Shown: positions 32,068 to 39,686 of the stretch, one piece after another
Layout of the letters: the number at the start of each line of letters is the position of its first letter
Position numbering within the stretch: position 1 is the stretch's first letter
Assembly (NCBI GenBank): GCA_030446525.1
Contig: JAUJNC010000033.1
Span: 1 to 39,686 of the forward strand
Direction of reading: 5' to 3'
DNA length: 39,686 bases
DNA from: Armatimonadaceae bacterium
GTDB taxonomy: Bacteria; Armatimonadota; Armatimonadia; Armatimonadales; Armatimonadaceae
Notes under the pieces: generated by a model
Told to the model about the DNA's origin: nothing
Seen by the model: the letters and a program-made list of their open reading frames with translations, nothing else
Database searches by the model: none
Translations under genes and position numbers: made by a program

Positions 32068-32985
32068 TATTCGGTGTTGATCAGGAAGCGGTCGAGGAAG
32101 CGCAGGATGCGGGCGCGCATGTCGGCCGTCTCGAAGTGACCCGTGTTATAGCGCGCCTCCCAGCGTTCTCCCGCCCCGGCCTCGGCATACACCTTTTTGA
32201 GTGCCGCGTCGACGCGCTCCAGCTCGCCGGCGGCGTCAGTTTGTCCCAGTTGCCCGCGAGGCTCAGGGGGCGCGCGGGCAGATCAGGGCGTTGATGTCGG
32301 CCGTCGAAGTGCCTCAGCAGGCCGGGGACGTAGTAGTACAGCCTGTGCCCGTCCAGGTTGCGCGTCTCGATCAGCGCCTGGAAATCGGTCAGACAGCACA
32401 GGTCGACGCACGCCCGCACCCGCTCGTCGAGCGCGGCGTGCCACCAGGCCATGGTGCTGCCCATCGAGATCCCCAGGCTGCCGATGCGCCCGGGGTCCAC
32501 CTCCGGCCGCGAAACGAGGTAGTCGGTGGCCTTCAGGGTGTCGTAGACCATCAGGCCCCACAGGACCTGCCCGTGCCAGAGCAGCCGCTTGAACAGCTCG
32601 GACTCGGCCAGCCCGCGCCGCTCGCCGAAGTTCCAGGTGTCGATGCAGAGCGCGCAGACGCCGCGCCGCGCCAGCGCCCCGGCGTACGGCGGGCTCTGCA
32701 GCGCCCCGCGCCCGCGCAGGAGCCGTCGTCCTTGCCAAGCACGTAGTCGCCGCCGTGCGCATGGTTGTAAACGACGGTGCCGAAGCGGCCCCGCCAGGTC
32801 GTGGGCCGGGTGAGATAGGCGGGGACCGGCTCGATGCCGTTCAGGTCCAGCAGGAGGACCCGAGCCGGTACTCTTCCCGCGTCTCCTGGCCGATCGCCTC
32901 CGCCCGGACGGGCCGGTCCCGCGCCGGCAAATCACCGAGGAGGCCGTAGAGCCGGCCGCGCCTGCCGTTGCTGGTGTTCGTCCAA
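32068..32985 (-). CDS. Alpha/beta hydrolase, dienelactone-hydrolase/acetylxylan-esterase-like (several frame breaks)
   Basis: The start is probably TTG at 32985 with GGAGG five bases upstream ([20 protein letters not shown] after one slip). Pieces: [42 protein letters not shown], then a long clean stretch [35 protein letters not shown], the nucleophile elbow [44 protein letters not shown] with the likely acid, and the His region [15 protein letters not shown]. It ends RFLINTE with TAA at 32068. Breaks cluster near 32935, 32870, 32715, 32300 and 32220. Secreted relatives deacetylate xylan, but no signal peptide is seen, so a cytoplasmic esterase is likelier. Confidence 0.7.
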
Positions 32986-33137
32986 AGATCCTCCTGCGGG
33001 GTGCACGCGCCTTTGCCGTCTATTCGCCATCCGCCGCCGGATATCCTGTGGCGGGGCGGCCCTCACCCCCGTCCCCGGCCGGGGGAGGTTTGCGGCGCCT
33101 TTTCGCGAACAATATCCGGGACAAGGGGGAACGACAA

Positions 33138-35180
33138 ATGCGGTGGATGGGAGTTTTCCTGTTACTGTCGGCTTTGGCGGCCGGCGCGCGCGCCGACGAG
33201 ATGCCGGCCATCCACGCGGGGCATCCGCGGATGGCGTTCGCGCCGCAGACGGCCCGGCAGGATGCCGCCCGATTGACGCGCAGCCCGTTCTGGAAAGACT
33301 TCCGCCAGCGCGCCGCCGGGCACCTGGATGCGGGCAGAGATAGCCCCCAGGCTCTGGCCGACGCCATCTGCTACGGGGGGCTGCTGGCCCTGGCCACCGA
33401 CGACGCCGCCGCGGGCACAAAGGTCGGCGGCGCGCTCGAGCGACTGGCGCGCCTGGTCGAAGCGGGCGGCTGGCAGGTGAGCGACGATCTGGCCCAGGCG
33501 CGCTACCTGACCGACATCGCTTTCGGCTACGACTGGGCGTACCCGTTCCTGGGCGAGGGGCAGCGGAAAAGCGGGGCGCAGACGCTGGTCACCCTGGCCG
33601 CCTACTCGCGCAAGCGGTTCCCCGGCTATTTCCAGAAAGGGACGTACTCCGCGTTCAACAACCACAACCACTGGAACCACGTGGGCGTGGGCGCGGCCGG
33701 CTTCGCCGCCGCCGGGGACCATCCCGAGGGGCGGGCGCTGGCCGCCTACAGCTACGACTTCTTCACCCGCATCTTCCTGCCCGTTTTCGATCAATGGGTG
33801 GGCAAGGACGGGATCTGGAACGAGGGCACGCACTACAACCAGGTCGCCTTCAAGCCCACCTTTATCTGGATGGCGGCGGCCGGGCCGGCGCTGGGCCGTG
33901 ACTTCTTCCAGGCGCCCTGGGTGCGCGCCTCGGGCTACTACTGGGTGTACCTCACCCGCGCCGACGACACCATGACCATCCTGGGCGACTGGTGGGCCGA
34001 CCGCAAAGACGACACAATCGCCAACCTCCTGGCCCGCACCTTCTGGGTCACTTCGCGCGCCGCCTCCGCCCATCGCGACGCGCACCTGCAGGCCTTCGCC
34101 CAGCGGCAGCTCCCCTTCGCGCTCCGCCGGCCGGCCGAGGTGTGGAACCTCCTGTGGTACGACCCCGACCTCGCGGCCCGCCCGGTATCCGAGCTGCCGC
34201 CCTCGCGCCTGTTCCGCGGCGATCCCGGTGTGGGCGGCGGCGAGACCCTCGCCGTGCTGCGCAGCGGCTGGGGCCCGGACGCCCGACTCGTCACCCTCTC
34301 GACGGGCGACTGGCTGGGCCACCACGACCACTACGACAGCAACGCCTTTACGATCCACTACAAGGACGATCTGGCCGTCGACCCCGGCTACGGCGGCGAA
34401 ACCGACGCCTCGGGCGCGTGGACCTACTACCGGCGCACCCTCGCGCACAACAGCCTGCTCGTGCCCGTCCCCGAGGAGCAGGCGGTCAAAGATGAGCCGC
34501 GCCTCCGGGAGCGCGGCTGGGGCTACGACGGCGGCCAGCGCGTCGTCCTGGTCCGGGAACGCCCGCGCGACAAGGAGCAGTTCTTCGCGGTCAAGAACCC
34601 CGAATACCCCGAAAGCAGCCTGTTCGAGACCGGCGAGTGCCTGGCCTGGGAGACGCAGCCCGCCTACGACTACGTGGCCGGGGACGCCACGCGCGCCTAC
34701 CACCGCTCGCAGCTGACTCGCTGGGTGCGGCACCTGGTGTTCTTGAAACCCGATATTGTCGTGCTCTACGACGTGGTGGAGACGCCCCCGGGGCGGCAGC
34801 CGCGCTGGCTGCTGCAGACCGTCCAGAAGCCGGAGGAGCGGGAGGGGACACTGATCACGCAAAATGGAGGGGGCGAGCTGCGCGTGCGCACCCTCCTGCC
34901 CGCCAACGCCCTGACGAGCTTCCACCCGACCCCCACCACCACGCCTTTTGGGGCGCAGACAAAGGCGGCGCCGCTGCACCGGACCGAGATCGCCTCGCCG
35001 CCCGGCACGGAGCACCGCTTCCTGCACGTGCTGCACGTCACGGACAGGGACGCGCCCGGACGCGTCGAAAGCCGCTGGGAGCGTGATGGCGACTGGGTGC
35101 GCGTGCGCGTCCAAGCCCCAGGCGGCGAGAAGCAGGTGTCGCTGCGCTGGGACGGGAAGGCGGGGGTGCGGGTGCGGTAG
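33138..35180 (+). CDS. Secreted heparinase II/III-family polysaccharide lyase
   Basis: 680 aa with an intact frame. Signal peptide MRWMGVFLLLSALAAGARAD; AAGGGGG lies 9 bases before this ATG. The N-terminal alpha/alpha toroid holds FNNHNHWNHVGVGAAGFAAA (candidate catalytic His) and IWNEGTHYNQVAFKPTFIWM with a Tyr. The C-terminal beta-sandwich part shows LSTGDWLGHHDHYDSNAFTI and LAVDPGYGGETDASGAWTYY, the usual heparinase II/III metal/His region. It would cleave a uronate-containing polysaccharide outside the cytoplasm by beta-elimination; the substrate cannot be told. Its stop is 5 bp from the stop of the convergent aminotransferase gene, with no terminator between. Confidence 0.85.
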   Translation: MRWMGVFLLLSALAAGARADEMPAIHAGHPRMAFAPQTARQDAARLTRSPFWKDFRQRAAGHLDAGRDSPQALADAICYGGLLALATDDAAAGTKVGGALERLARLVEAGGWQVSDDLAQARYLTDIAFGYDWAYPFLGEGQRKSGAQTLVTLAAYSRKRFPGYFQKGTYSAFNNHNHWNHVGVGAAGFAAAGDHPEGRALAAYSYDFFTRIFLPVFDQWVGKDGIWNEGTHYNQVAFKPTFIWMAAAGPALGRDFFQAPWVRASGYYWVYLTRADDTMTILGDWWADRKDDTIANLLARTFWVTSRAASAHRDAHLQAFAQRQLPFALRRPAEVWNLLWYDPDLAARPVSELPPSRLFRGDPGVGGGETLAVLRSGWGPDARLVTLSTGDWLGHHDHYDSNAFTIHYKDDLAVDPGYGGETDASGAWTYYRRTLAHNSLLVPVPEEQAVKDEPRLRERGWGYDGGQRVVLVRERPRDKEQFFAVKNPEYPESSLFETGECLAWETQPAYDYVAGDATRAYHRSQLTRWVRHLVFLKPDIVVLYDVVETPPGRQPRWLLQTVQKPEEREGTLITQNGGGELRVRTLLPANALTSFHPTPTTTPFGAQTKAAPLHRTEIASPPGTEHRFLHVLHVTDRDAPGRVESRWERDGDWVRVRVQAPGGEKQVSLRWDGKAGVRVR

Positions 35181-35185
35181 CTGGC

Positions 35186-36340
35186 CTACAACCCGTCCAG
35201 GAACCGGCCGATGCGGATCAGCGCCTCGCTGAGCTTCTCGGTCGCGGTGGCGTAGCAGCAGCGGACGTGGCCCGTGCCGCCGGGGCCGAAGGCGGTGCCG
35301 GGCACGACCAGGACCCGCTGCTCGTGGAGCAGGCGCTCGGCGAAGACCTCGGCCGACAGGCCGGTGCTCTCGACCGAGGGGAAGGCGTAAAACGCGCCGC
35401 CGGGCAGCCCGCACTGCAGGCCCAGGTCGCACAGGCCCTTGACGACCAGGCGCCGGCGCCGGTCGTAGTCGGCCACCATCTCCTGGGCGTCGCGGTCGCC
35501 GTGCTGCAGCGCCTCGACCGCGGCCTTCTGGGCGGTGATCGGCGCGCACAGCATGGTGTAGCCGTGGATCTTGGTCATCGCCTCGATGACCGGCGCGGGC
35601 CCGCAGGCGTACCCGACGCGCCAGCCGGTCATGGCGTACGCCTTGGAGAAGCCGTTCAGCAGGACGGTCCGCTCGGCCGCGCCGGCGAGCGACGCGACGC
35701 AGGTGTGCGGGGCGTCATAGGAGAGCCGGTCGTAGATCTCGTCGGACAGCAGGTACAGGTCGTGCCGGACGGCCAGGTCCACGATCGCCTGCAGCCCCTC
35801 GCGCGTCATGGTCGCCCCGGTCGGGTTGGACGGGTACGACAGGAGGATCGCTTTGGTGCGCGGCGTGATGCGCGCGGCCACGTCCTCGGCCCCGACGCGA
35901 AAACCGCTCGCGGCCCGGGTGGGGACGGTAATCGGGCAGCCGCCCGCGAGGCGCACGCAGGCCTGATAAGAAACGTAGCACGGCTCCGGCACCAGCACCT
36001 CGTCGCCGGGGTTGAGCAGGGCGCGGAAGGCGGTGTCGAGCGCCTCGGAGACGCCCACCGTCACGAGCACCTGGCGGGCGGGGTCGTACTGGGCGCCGTA
36101 GCGCTTTGCGAGCATCCGCGCGATCTCGACGCGCAGCTCCATCAGGCCCGCGTTGGACGTGTAGGTGGTGTAGCCCTGCTCGAGGGACCAGATGGCCGCC
36201 TCGCGCACGCGCCAGGGCGTGACGTAATCCGGCTCGCCCACGCCCAGCGAGATCGCGTCGTCCATCTCGCTGACCAGGTCGAAGAAGCGGCGGATGCCGG
36301 ACGAGGGGGTGGACAGGACCACCTCGGACAGCGGCTTCAT
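35186..36340 (-). CDS. PLP-dependent class I/II aminotransferase
   Basis: 384 aa. Motifs of fold-type I aminotransferases: ISLGVGEPDYVTPWRVREAA, YTTYTSNAGLMELRVEIARM, VLVPEPCYVSYQACVRLAGG, ILLSYPSNPTGATMTREGL, the PLP Asp/Tyr region YLLSDEIYDRLSYD, the Schiff-base lysine in VLLNGFSKAYAMTGWRVGYA, and the C-terminal VRCCYATATEKLSEAL with a substrate-carboxylate Arg. Closest to the aspartate/aromatic aminotransferase subgroup near MalY/PatA-type enzymes; the substrate is unassigned. Its ATG overlaps the TGA of the Lrp-type gene (ATGA), so translation is coupled and the regulator is probably linked to this enzyme's amino acid. Confidence 0.9.
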   Translation of the reverse strand: MKPLSEVVLSTPSSGIRRFFDLVSEMDDAISLGVGEPDYVTPWRVREAAIWSLEQGYTTYTSNAGLMELRVEIARMLAKRYGAQYDPARQVLVTVGVSEALDTAFRALLNPGDEVLVPEPCYVSYQACVRLAGGCPITVPTRAASGFRVGAEDVAARITPRTKAILLSYPSNPTGATMTREGLQAIVDLAVRHDLYLLSDEIYDRLSYDAPHTCVASLAGAAERTVLLNGFSKAYAMTGWRVGYACGPAPVIEAMTKIHGYTMLCAPITAQKAAVEALQHGDRDAQEMVADYDRRRRLVVKGLCDLGLQCGLPGGAFYAFPSVESTGLSAEVFAERLLHEQRVLVVPGTAFGPGGTGHVRCCYATATEKLSEALIRIGRFLDGL

Positions 36341-36831
36341 GGCGTCACCGCCAGCCGCCGGTCCGGTTCGGCGTCCACGAACAGGTCGCCGTCGTCCTTG
36401 TACTTCTTCAGTAGGAAGTGCGTCGACGTGCCGCGCACCCCTTCGACCGTCGCGAGCTTCTCGGCCACGAAGTTGGCGACCTCCTGCATCGTCCTGCCCT
36501 CGACCACGACCCGCAGGTCCTGCGTCCCCGACACGAGATAAACGCTGTGCACCTCCGGGTAGCGGTAGATCCGCTCGGCGATGTGGTCGTAGCCGGCCCC
36601 GCGCTCGGGCGTCGCGTCCACGTCGATAAAGGCGAACACGCGCGGCTCCCCCGCCTTTTCCCAGTCCACGCGGGTCTTGTAGTTCCGGATCACGCCCTCG
36701 GCCTCGAAGGCCGCGATGGCCTCCTTGACCTCGGCCTCGGTCCGCCCGGTCATCGCGCCGATCTGCCCGGCCGTCGCGCGCGCGTCCCGCGCCAAGATGT
36801 GCAAAATGTCGTTGTTCTTGTGCTCGTTCAT
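36337..36831 (-). CDS. Lrp/AsnC-family transcriptional regulator
   Basis: 164 aa. Winged-helix N-terminus: NDILHILARDARATAGQIGA then TGRTEAEVKEAIAAFEAEGV and IRNYKTRVDWEK. The C-terminal RAM ligand-binding domain shows VFAFIDVDATPERGAGYDHI, VHSVYLVSGTQDLRVVVEG and MQEVANFVAEKLATVEGV. These regulators sense amino acids and bind DNA as dimers to hexadecamers. The start ATG at 36831 places the helix-turn-helix at the usual position. The upstream extension (MFDNLP...) is not needed. Its last codons overlap the aminotransferase start by four bases, so it probably autoregulates the two-gene unit. Confidence 0.9.
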   Translation of the reverse strand: MNEHKNNDILHILARDARATAGQIGAMTGRTEAEVKEAIAAFEAEGVIRNYKTRVDWEKAGEPRVFAFIDVDATPERGAGYDHIAERIYRYPEVHSVYLVSGTQDLRVVVEGRTMQEVANFVAEKLATVEGVRGTSTHFLLKKYKDDGDLFVDAEPDRRLAVTP

Positions 36832-36910
36832 ATCTGTGGTTACCTGGCTCGCAAAGCAAGAGCAGTATAGCGCGGGGCGCGGCAGGTTGTCAAACACCGG
36901 GCGAGGCGGC

Positions 36911-38719
36911 TCAGTCCCCCGGCTCGGTCCCTCTCATCCCGAGGAGCTTGCGGAGATACGCCTTCCCGGACGCGCCGGGGAAGCTCGCCTTCTCGTCGCG
37001 CAGCTTGTCCAGCTCTTGCTCGAGACCCGCGACCTCGTTCTCCAGGCGCTCGACATCCGCGGGCGTTTGTCGTGCGGCGCCCGCAGGTGCGTGCGCCGGC
37101 GGGAACCCCCGCCGTCGGTACTCGTCGGCCGCCTCCGTTTCCAGCCGGCTGCGCCAGTTCTGAAGCGCGGTGAGCTCATGCGCCGGGACTCCGGGGACGT
37201 GCGCCCGAGGCCGCAGATCCGCGGCAGTGTCGATGTGGGCGGCGCGCAGGTGTCTCAGCGTGGTCACGCTGATGCCCGGGACCGTGAGCACCCGGCTGAT
37301 GGACGTTTGTTTCAGGCGGGAAAGCACGAAATCCTGGACCGGGTTCCCCCCGGCGGGCGGTCCCTGCGCGGCGCGGCCTTTCGCGATCCGCTCCTGGCGC
37401 TCGGCGATCAGCTTCTCGACCCGGGTTATCTCGGCGCAAAGCTCGTCGAACAGCTTCTTCCGCGGCCACGCCCCGTACCCCCACTTGGTGAAGTTAAGGA
37501 AGACCCACCAGGGGAAGAAGAAGTCGATGTAATCCAAAAAGAGGGCGGGGACAGTAAGGACGCAGGCAGGCAATGTGAGGAAGTAGCCCAGACGTCCCCA
37601 CCAGAGGTTTTTCATCTCGGCCCAGGCGATTTCCTGTGCCGCCAACCGGGTCAGGTACCTGCCCTCGACGGATACGCCCGCCGGGCCGGGCGACGGGGCC
37701 CTGGTCGCGGTCTGCGTCCGGGTCTCCGGCGTTAGCCACCACTTCTTCGGGTCGAGCGTTTCGGCCGCTGCGGCCTTCGGCGGCGTCAGGACCGGGCCTT
37801 CCGGGATCCGTATCTCTTCCAGGCCCGAGGCGCAGGCGGCTTCCAGTCTGTCCAGGCACTCCGTCAGGATGGCATCCGCGCCGGCGACGGCCCGCACGGC
37901 GCGGAAGACCGGCGAGCGTTTTGTGTTCTCGATGTCGGCCCGCTTGAAGAGGATCGACTCCCCGTCGTTGAAGCGCTCCCACAGCGACGGCTCCCGCGCG
38001 AGCGCGAGAAGCCCGGTCTGGAGCACCAGGCAGGCGAACCGGTCCAGGCCCACGCCGTAGTGGTGCGCCGTGCGCGCGGGGTGCTGGTAGTTGGGGTGGC
38101 CCCGTTCGGGGCAGAGCCGGCCCGCGAGCTCGGGCACGAACATCCCGTCGTAGTCCACCAGGGTCACCCGCTCGCCGCCCGGGGACACCAGGAGGTTGTC
38201 GTGCTGCCAGTCGCCGTGCGCGATGCCGCCCGCCTCCAGGCGGGCGAGGAGCTCCCCCAGGACGGCGGCGAGGCGGCGCAGGGCGCGGGGGTCGTTGCGG
38301 CGCCGCTCCACCCAGCGCCCCAGCGTCTCTCCCTCGGCCCAGCGCATCGCCACGACGGGGTACCACCGCCCGGCGACGCGGATCCCCTGCTCCCGGTAGC
38401 GGAACGGGACAAAGCACCCCGGAAGGTCGCCGACGTGCGCGGCGATGGCCGTGTACCGCAACGGGCGCTCCGCCGCGTCGGCGCCCTGGGTGAAACAGCG
38501 CAGGGCCCACTCTGTTTGCCCGCAGCGGAGGCGGAAAACGACCGCGAACCGGCCCGTGTGGGTGACCGGCATGCCCAGGCGGTCGCAAACCACCGCGGCG
38601 CCCTTCAGCTCCGGGTCGGCGAGCGCGATGGACGGCATCTGGATCGCCTCCCGGAAGGCCACGGCGTCCGGCCAGGCCGAGCGCGCCGTCTCGGGGATCG
38701 TGGTTTGTTGTTGTATCAT
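36911..38719 (-). CDS. YegI-like protein kinase with membrane segment and helix-hairpin-helix domain
   Basis: 602 aa. Kinase-like domain at about residues 40-260: FAVVFRLRCGQTEWALRCFT (the usual beta-3 Lys position is occupied by Arg), the catalytic loop GGIAHGDWQHDNLLV and the metal loop VTLVDYDGMFVPEL. A hydrophobic stretch near 380-415 (YFLTLPACVLTVPALFLDYI) would anchor it. Then a coiled segment, a helix-hairpin-helix-like domain (ISRVLTVPGISVTTLRHLRA, RPRAHVPGVPAHELTALQNW) and a final coiled coil (VERLENEVAGLEQELDKLRD). This architecture resembles E. coli YegI and the kinases of TerY-P type triads, which normally sit beside a PP2C phosphatase and a VWA protein. No such partners are visible here. 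Target and role are unknown. Confidence 0.8.
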   Translation of the reverse strand: MIQQQTTIPETARSAWPDAVAFREAIQMPSIALADPELKGAAVVCDRLGMPVTHTGRFAVVFRLRCGQTEWALRCFTQGADAAERPLRYTAIAAHVGDLPGCFVPFRYREQGIRVAGRWYPVVAMRWAEGETLGRWVERRRNDPRALRRLAAVLGELLARLEAGGIAHGDWQHDNLLVSPGGERVTLVDYDGMFVPELAGRLCPERGHPNYQHPARTAHHYGVGLDRFACLVLQTGLLALAREPSLWERFNDGESILFKRADIENTKRSPVFRAVRAVAGADAILTECLDRLEAACASGLEEIRIPEGPVLTPPKAAAAETLDPKKWWLTPETRTQTATRAPSPGPAGVSVEGRYLTRLAAQEIAWAEMKNLWWGRLGYFLTLPACVLTVPALFLDYIDFFFPWWVFLNFTKWGYGAWPRKKLFDELCAEITRVEKLIAERQERIAKGRAAQGPPAGGNPVQDFVLSRLKQTSISRVLTVPGISVTTLRHLRAAHIDTAADLRPRAHVPGVPAHELTALQNWRSRLETEAADEYRRRGFPPAHAPAGAARQTPADVERLENEVAGLEQELDKLRDEKASFPGASGKAYLRKLLGMRGTEPGD

Positions 38720-38759
38720 TATCCCAATATAAGACCCCGGGGGCGCCGCTCGGTGACGC

Positions 38760-39686
38760 CTATGGATAAAAGGCGCCGCCGCTCGCGGCGTAGAGGGTCA
38801 TCGCGAGAAGCACGGCGGGCGTGCCCAGGGCGCCGGCGAGGCGGGCGCGGTCCGCGAGCGTTGCCCAGCCCAGACAGGCGACGAGGGCGGCCGGGAGCAG
38901 GGCAGGCAGGAAGTAGCGGCCCTGCGCCTGGAAGACGGTCAGGACGAAGCGGGCGAAGAACGGCACGAGGAGGAGGATGCCGGCAAGGTAAAGCCCCGCC
39001 ACACGCCGCTGCGGGGCGTCGCCGCCCCCGCCCAGCAGCCATCGCACCGTGCCCAGCAGCCCGCCCAGCGCCAGCGCCAGCGCCAGCAGCAGGGGCAGCG
39101 GCGAACCGACGAACTGGCGGAAGGGCAGGTTGGGCGGCAGGAAATACCAGAAGGTCGCGAAGGAGCGGATGGCGACGTTGCGCAGGTAGTCGCCCGCGGT
39201 CCAGCCGGCGTACTGCATGATCTGCTGCGGCGTGAAGTTCGGCCCGGTGGAGCGGTAGATCTTGAGCGTGAGCGGGTCGCCGTAGAGCAGGTGGTTGCGC
39301 GCGAGCCACGGCGAGGCGAGGACGACGCCCAGGCCCACGGCGAGGCTGAAATAAAGCAGGGCGCGGCGCGGCCCGACGACCCGGGCGCGCGCGGCCAGGG
39401 CGTAGGCCAGCAGCATCGCGGGCAGCAGTTGCACCACGGACAGCTTGGTCCACAGGCCGATGCCGAGGAGGGCGCCCAGGATCGCCGCGCCCCGTGCATC
39501 CTGCCCCCGCGTCACGAGCAGGCCGAGCCGCCAGAAGATCGCCGCGCTGACCAGCGTCGTCAGCGCGTCGTTGTTGATCGCGCCCGCGAGCTGCGCCTGC
39601 GTCGGCAGAAACGCGGCGAAGGCGGCGGCCCCCAGCGCGAGCTCGGCCCGGTCGGGGAACAGGTCGCGGCAGGCGCGGAAGACGAG
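38760..39686 (-). CDS. Multi-pass membrane glycosyltransferase-like protein (GT39/DUF2142-like), 5' end outside the window
   Basis: At least 308 C-terminal residues. Recognisable features are AGAINNDALTTLVSAAIFWR and GIGLWTKLSVVQLLPAMLLA, as in dolichyl-phosphate-mannose-type (GT39/ArnT) and DUF2142 proteins. At least six membrane spans are visible, such as LLYFSLAVGLGVVLASPWLA, LLLALALALGGLLGT and GLYLAGILLLVPFFARFVLT. A periplasmic loop carries NHLLYGDPLTLKIYRSTGP. Such enzymes move sugars from lipid carriers onto acceptors in the periplasm. The open frame continues to the window edge without a start, so the N-terminal catalytic acidic residues cannot be checked. It lies 41 bp downstream of the kinase start side, on the same strand. 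Confidence 0.75.
   Translation of the reverse strand, partial: LVFRACRDLFPDRAELALGAAAFAAFLPTQAQLAGAINNDALTTLVSAAIFWRLGLLVTRGQDARGAAILGALLGIGLWTKLSVVQLLPAMLLAYALAARARVVGPRRALLYFSLAVGLGVVLASPWLARNHLLYGDPLTLKIYRSTGPNFTPQQIMQYAGWTAGDYLRNVAIRSFATFWYFLPPNLPFRQFVGSPLPLLLALALALGGLLGTVRWLLGGGGDAPQRRVAGLYLAGILLLVPFFARFVLTVFQAQGRYFLPALLPAALVACLGWATLADRARLAGALGTPAVLLAMTLYAASGGAFYP

Noticed and set aside
33162..35549. Minus-strand open frame of 795 codons opposite the heparinase-like gene
   Set aside because: It is a shadow of a GC-rich coding strand. The plus strand has a signal peptide, ribosome binding site and family motifs over the same span.
1..39686. CRISPR arrays, rRNA and tRNA genes
   Set aside because: No regularly spaced repeats and no recognisable tRNA or rRNA sequence were seen by eye; a tRNA scan could still find one I missed.

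Overview
This window is GC-rich throughout (roughly two thirds or more by eye) and densely coded, with Shine-Dalgarno starts including GTG and TTG. Its gene content is that of a free-living diderm-type bacterium with type IV pili (pilT, pilC), PEP-CTERM surface proteins, a heparinase-like lyase, a phosphodiester glycosidase and c-di-GMP signalling. Armatimonadota is my best guess, but no marker here settles it.

Layout. 1-5.2 kb: a truncated sigma factor diverging from pilT-pilC, then a GNAT acetyltransferase and glucose-6-phosphate isomerase. 5.2-10.6 kb (minus strand): a three-domain peptidoglycan amidase, a small unknown gene, a guanine-deaminase-like amidohydrolase, a zinc alcohol dehydrogenase and radC. 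10.6-19.4 kb: an accessory region with three paralogous DUF4394 PEP-CTERM proteins. Two of them share an ECF-promoter-like upstream element, and fragments of a DUF1929 (galactose-oxidase-like) gene lie among them. Between the second and third paralog sits an island of about 4.8 kb. It contains an ORF-less group II intron, a ParE/RelE-type toxin-antitoxin pair, an Mrr-type restriction endonuclease, a VapBC pair and a HAF-repeat protein. The genes are separated by two full attC-like recombination sites and end in a half site, so this reads as an integron cassette array without an integrase (CALIN-like). 19.4-22.8 kb (minus): a FIST sensor protein followed by a GAF-GGDEF-HD-GYP protein. 23-28.9 kb: methylglyoxal synthase, an alanine racemase homologue lacking the PLP lysine, a phosphodiester glycosidase, a DUF3616 protein, a rhomboid-like membrane protein and an HD phosphohydrolase. 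29-33 kb (minus): a HAD-DUF5990 protein, adenosine deaminase, an AIM24 protein and an alpha/beta hydrolase. 33-39.7 kb: a heparinase II/III-like lyase, an aminotransferase with an Lrp-type regulator, a YegI-like kinase and a truncated membrane glycosyltransferase.

The most notable observation is at the left edge of the cassette island. The group II intron begins directly after the heptamer GTTGGGC, which is a perfect attC R' core. That heptamer is the exact complement of the R'' core (GCCCAAC) closing the first cassette. The intron's predicted EBS1 loop (GCCCAA) pairs with those same bases, which suggests an intron that homes to integron recombination cores and depends on a maturase made elsewhere.

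A caution applies everywhere: at least ten genes, many of them housekeeping, carry single-base frame breaks. Several pairs cancel out. Uncorrected sequencing or assembly indels are the simplest explanation, so broken genes here should not be read as true pseudogenes without the reads.
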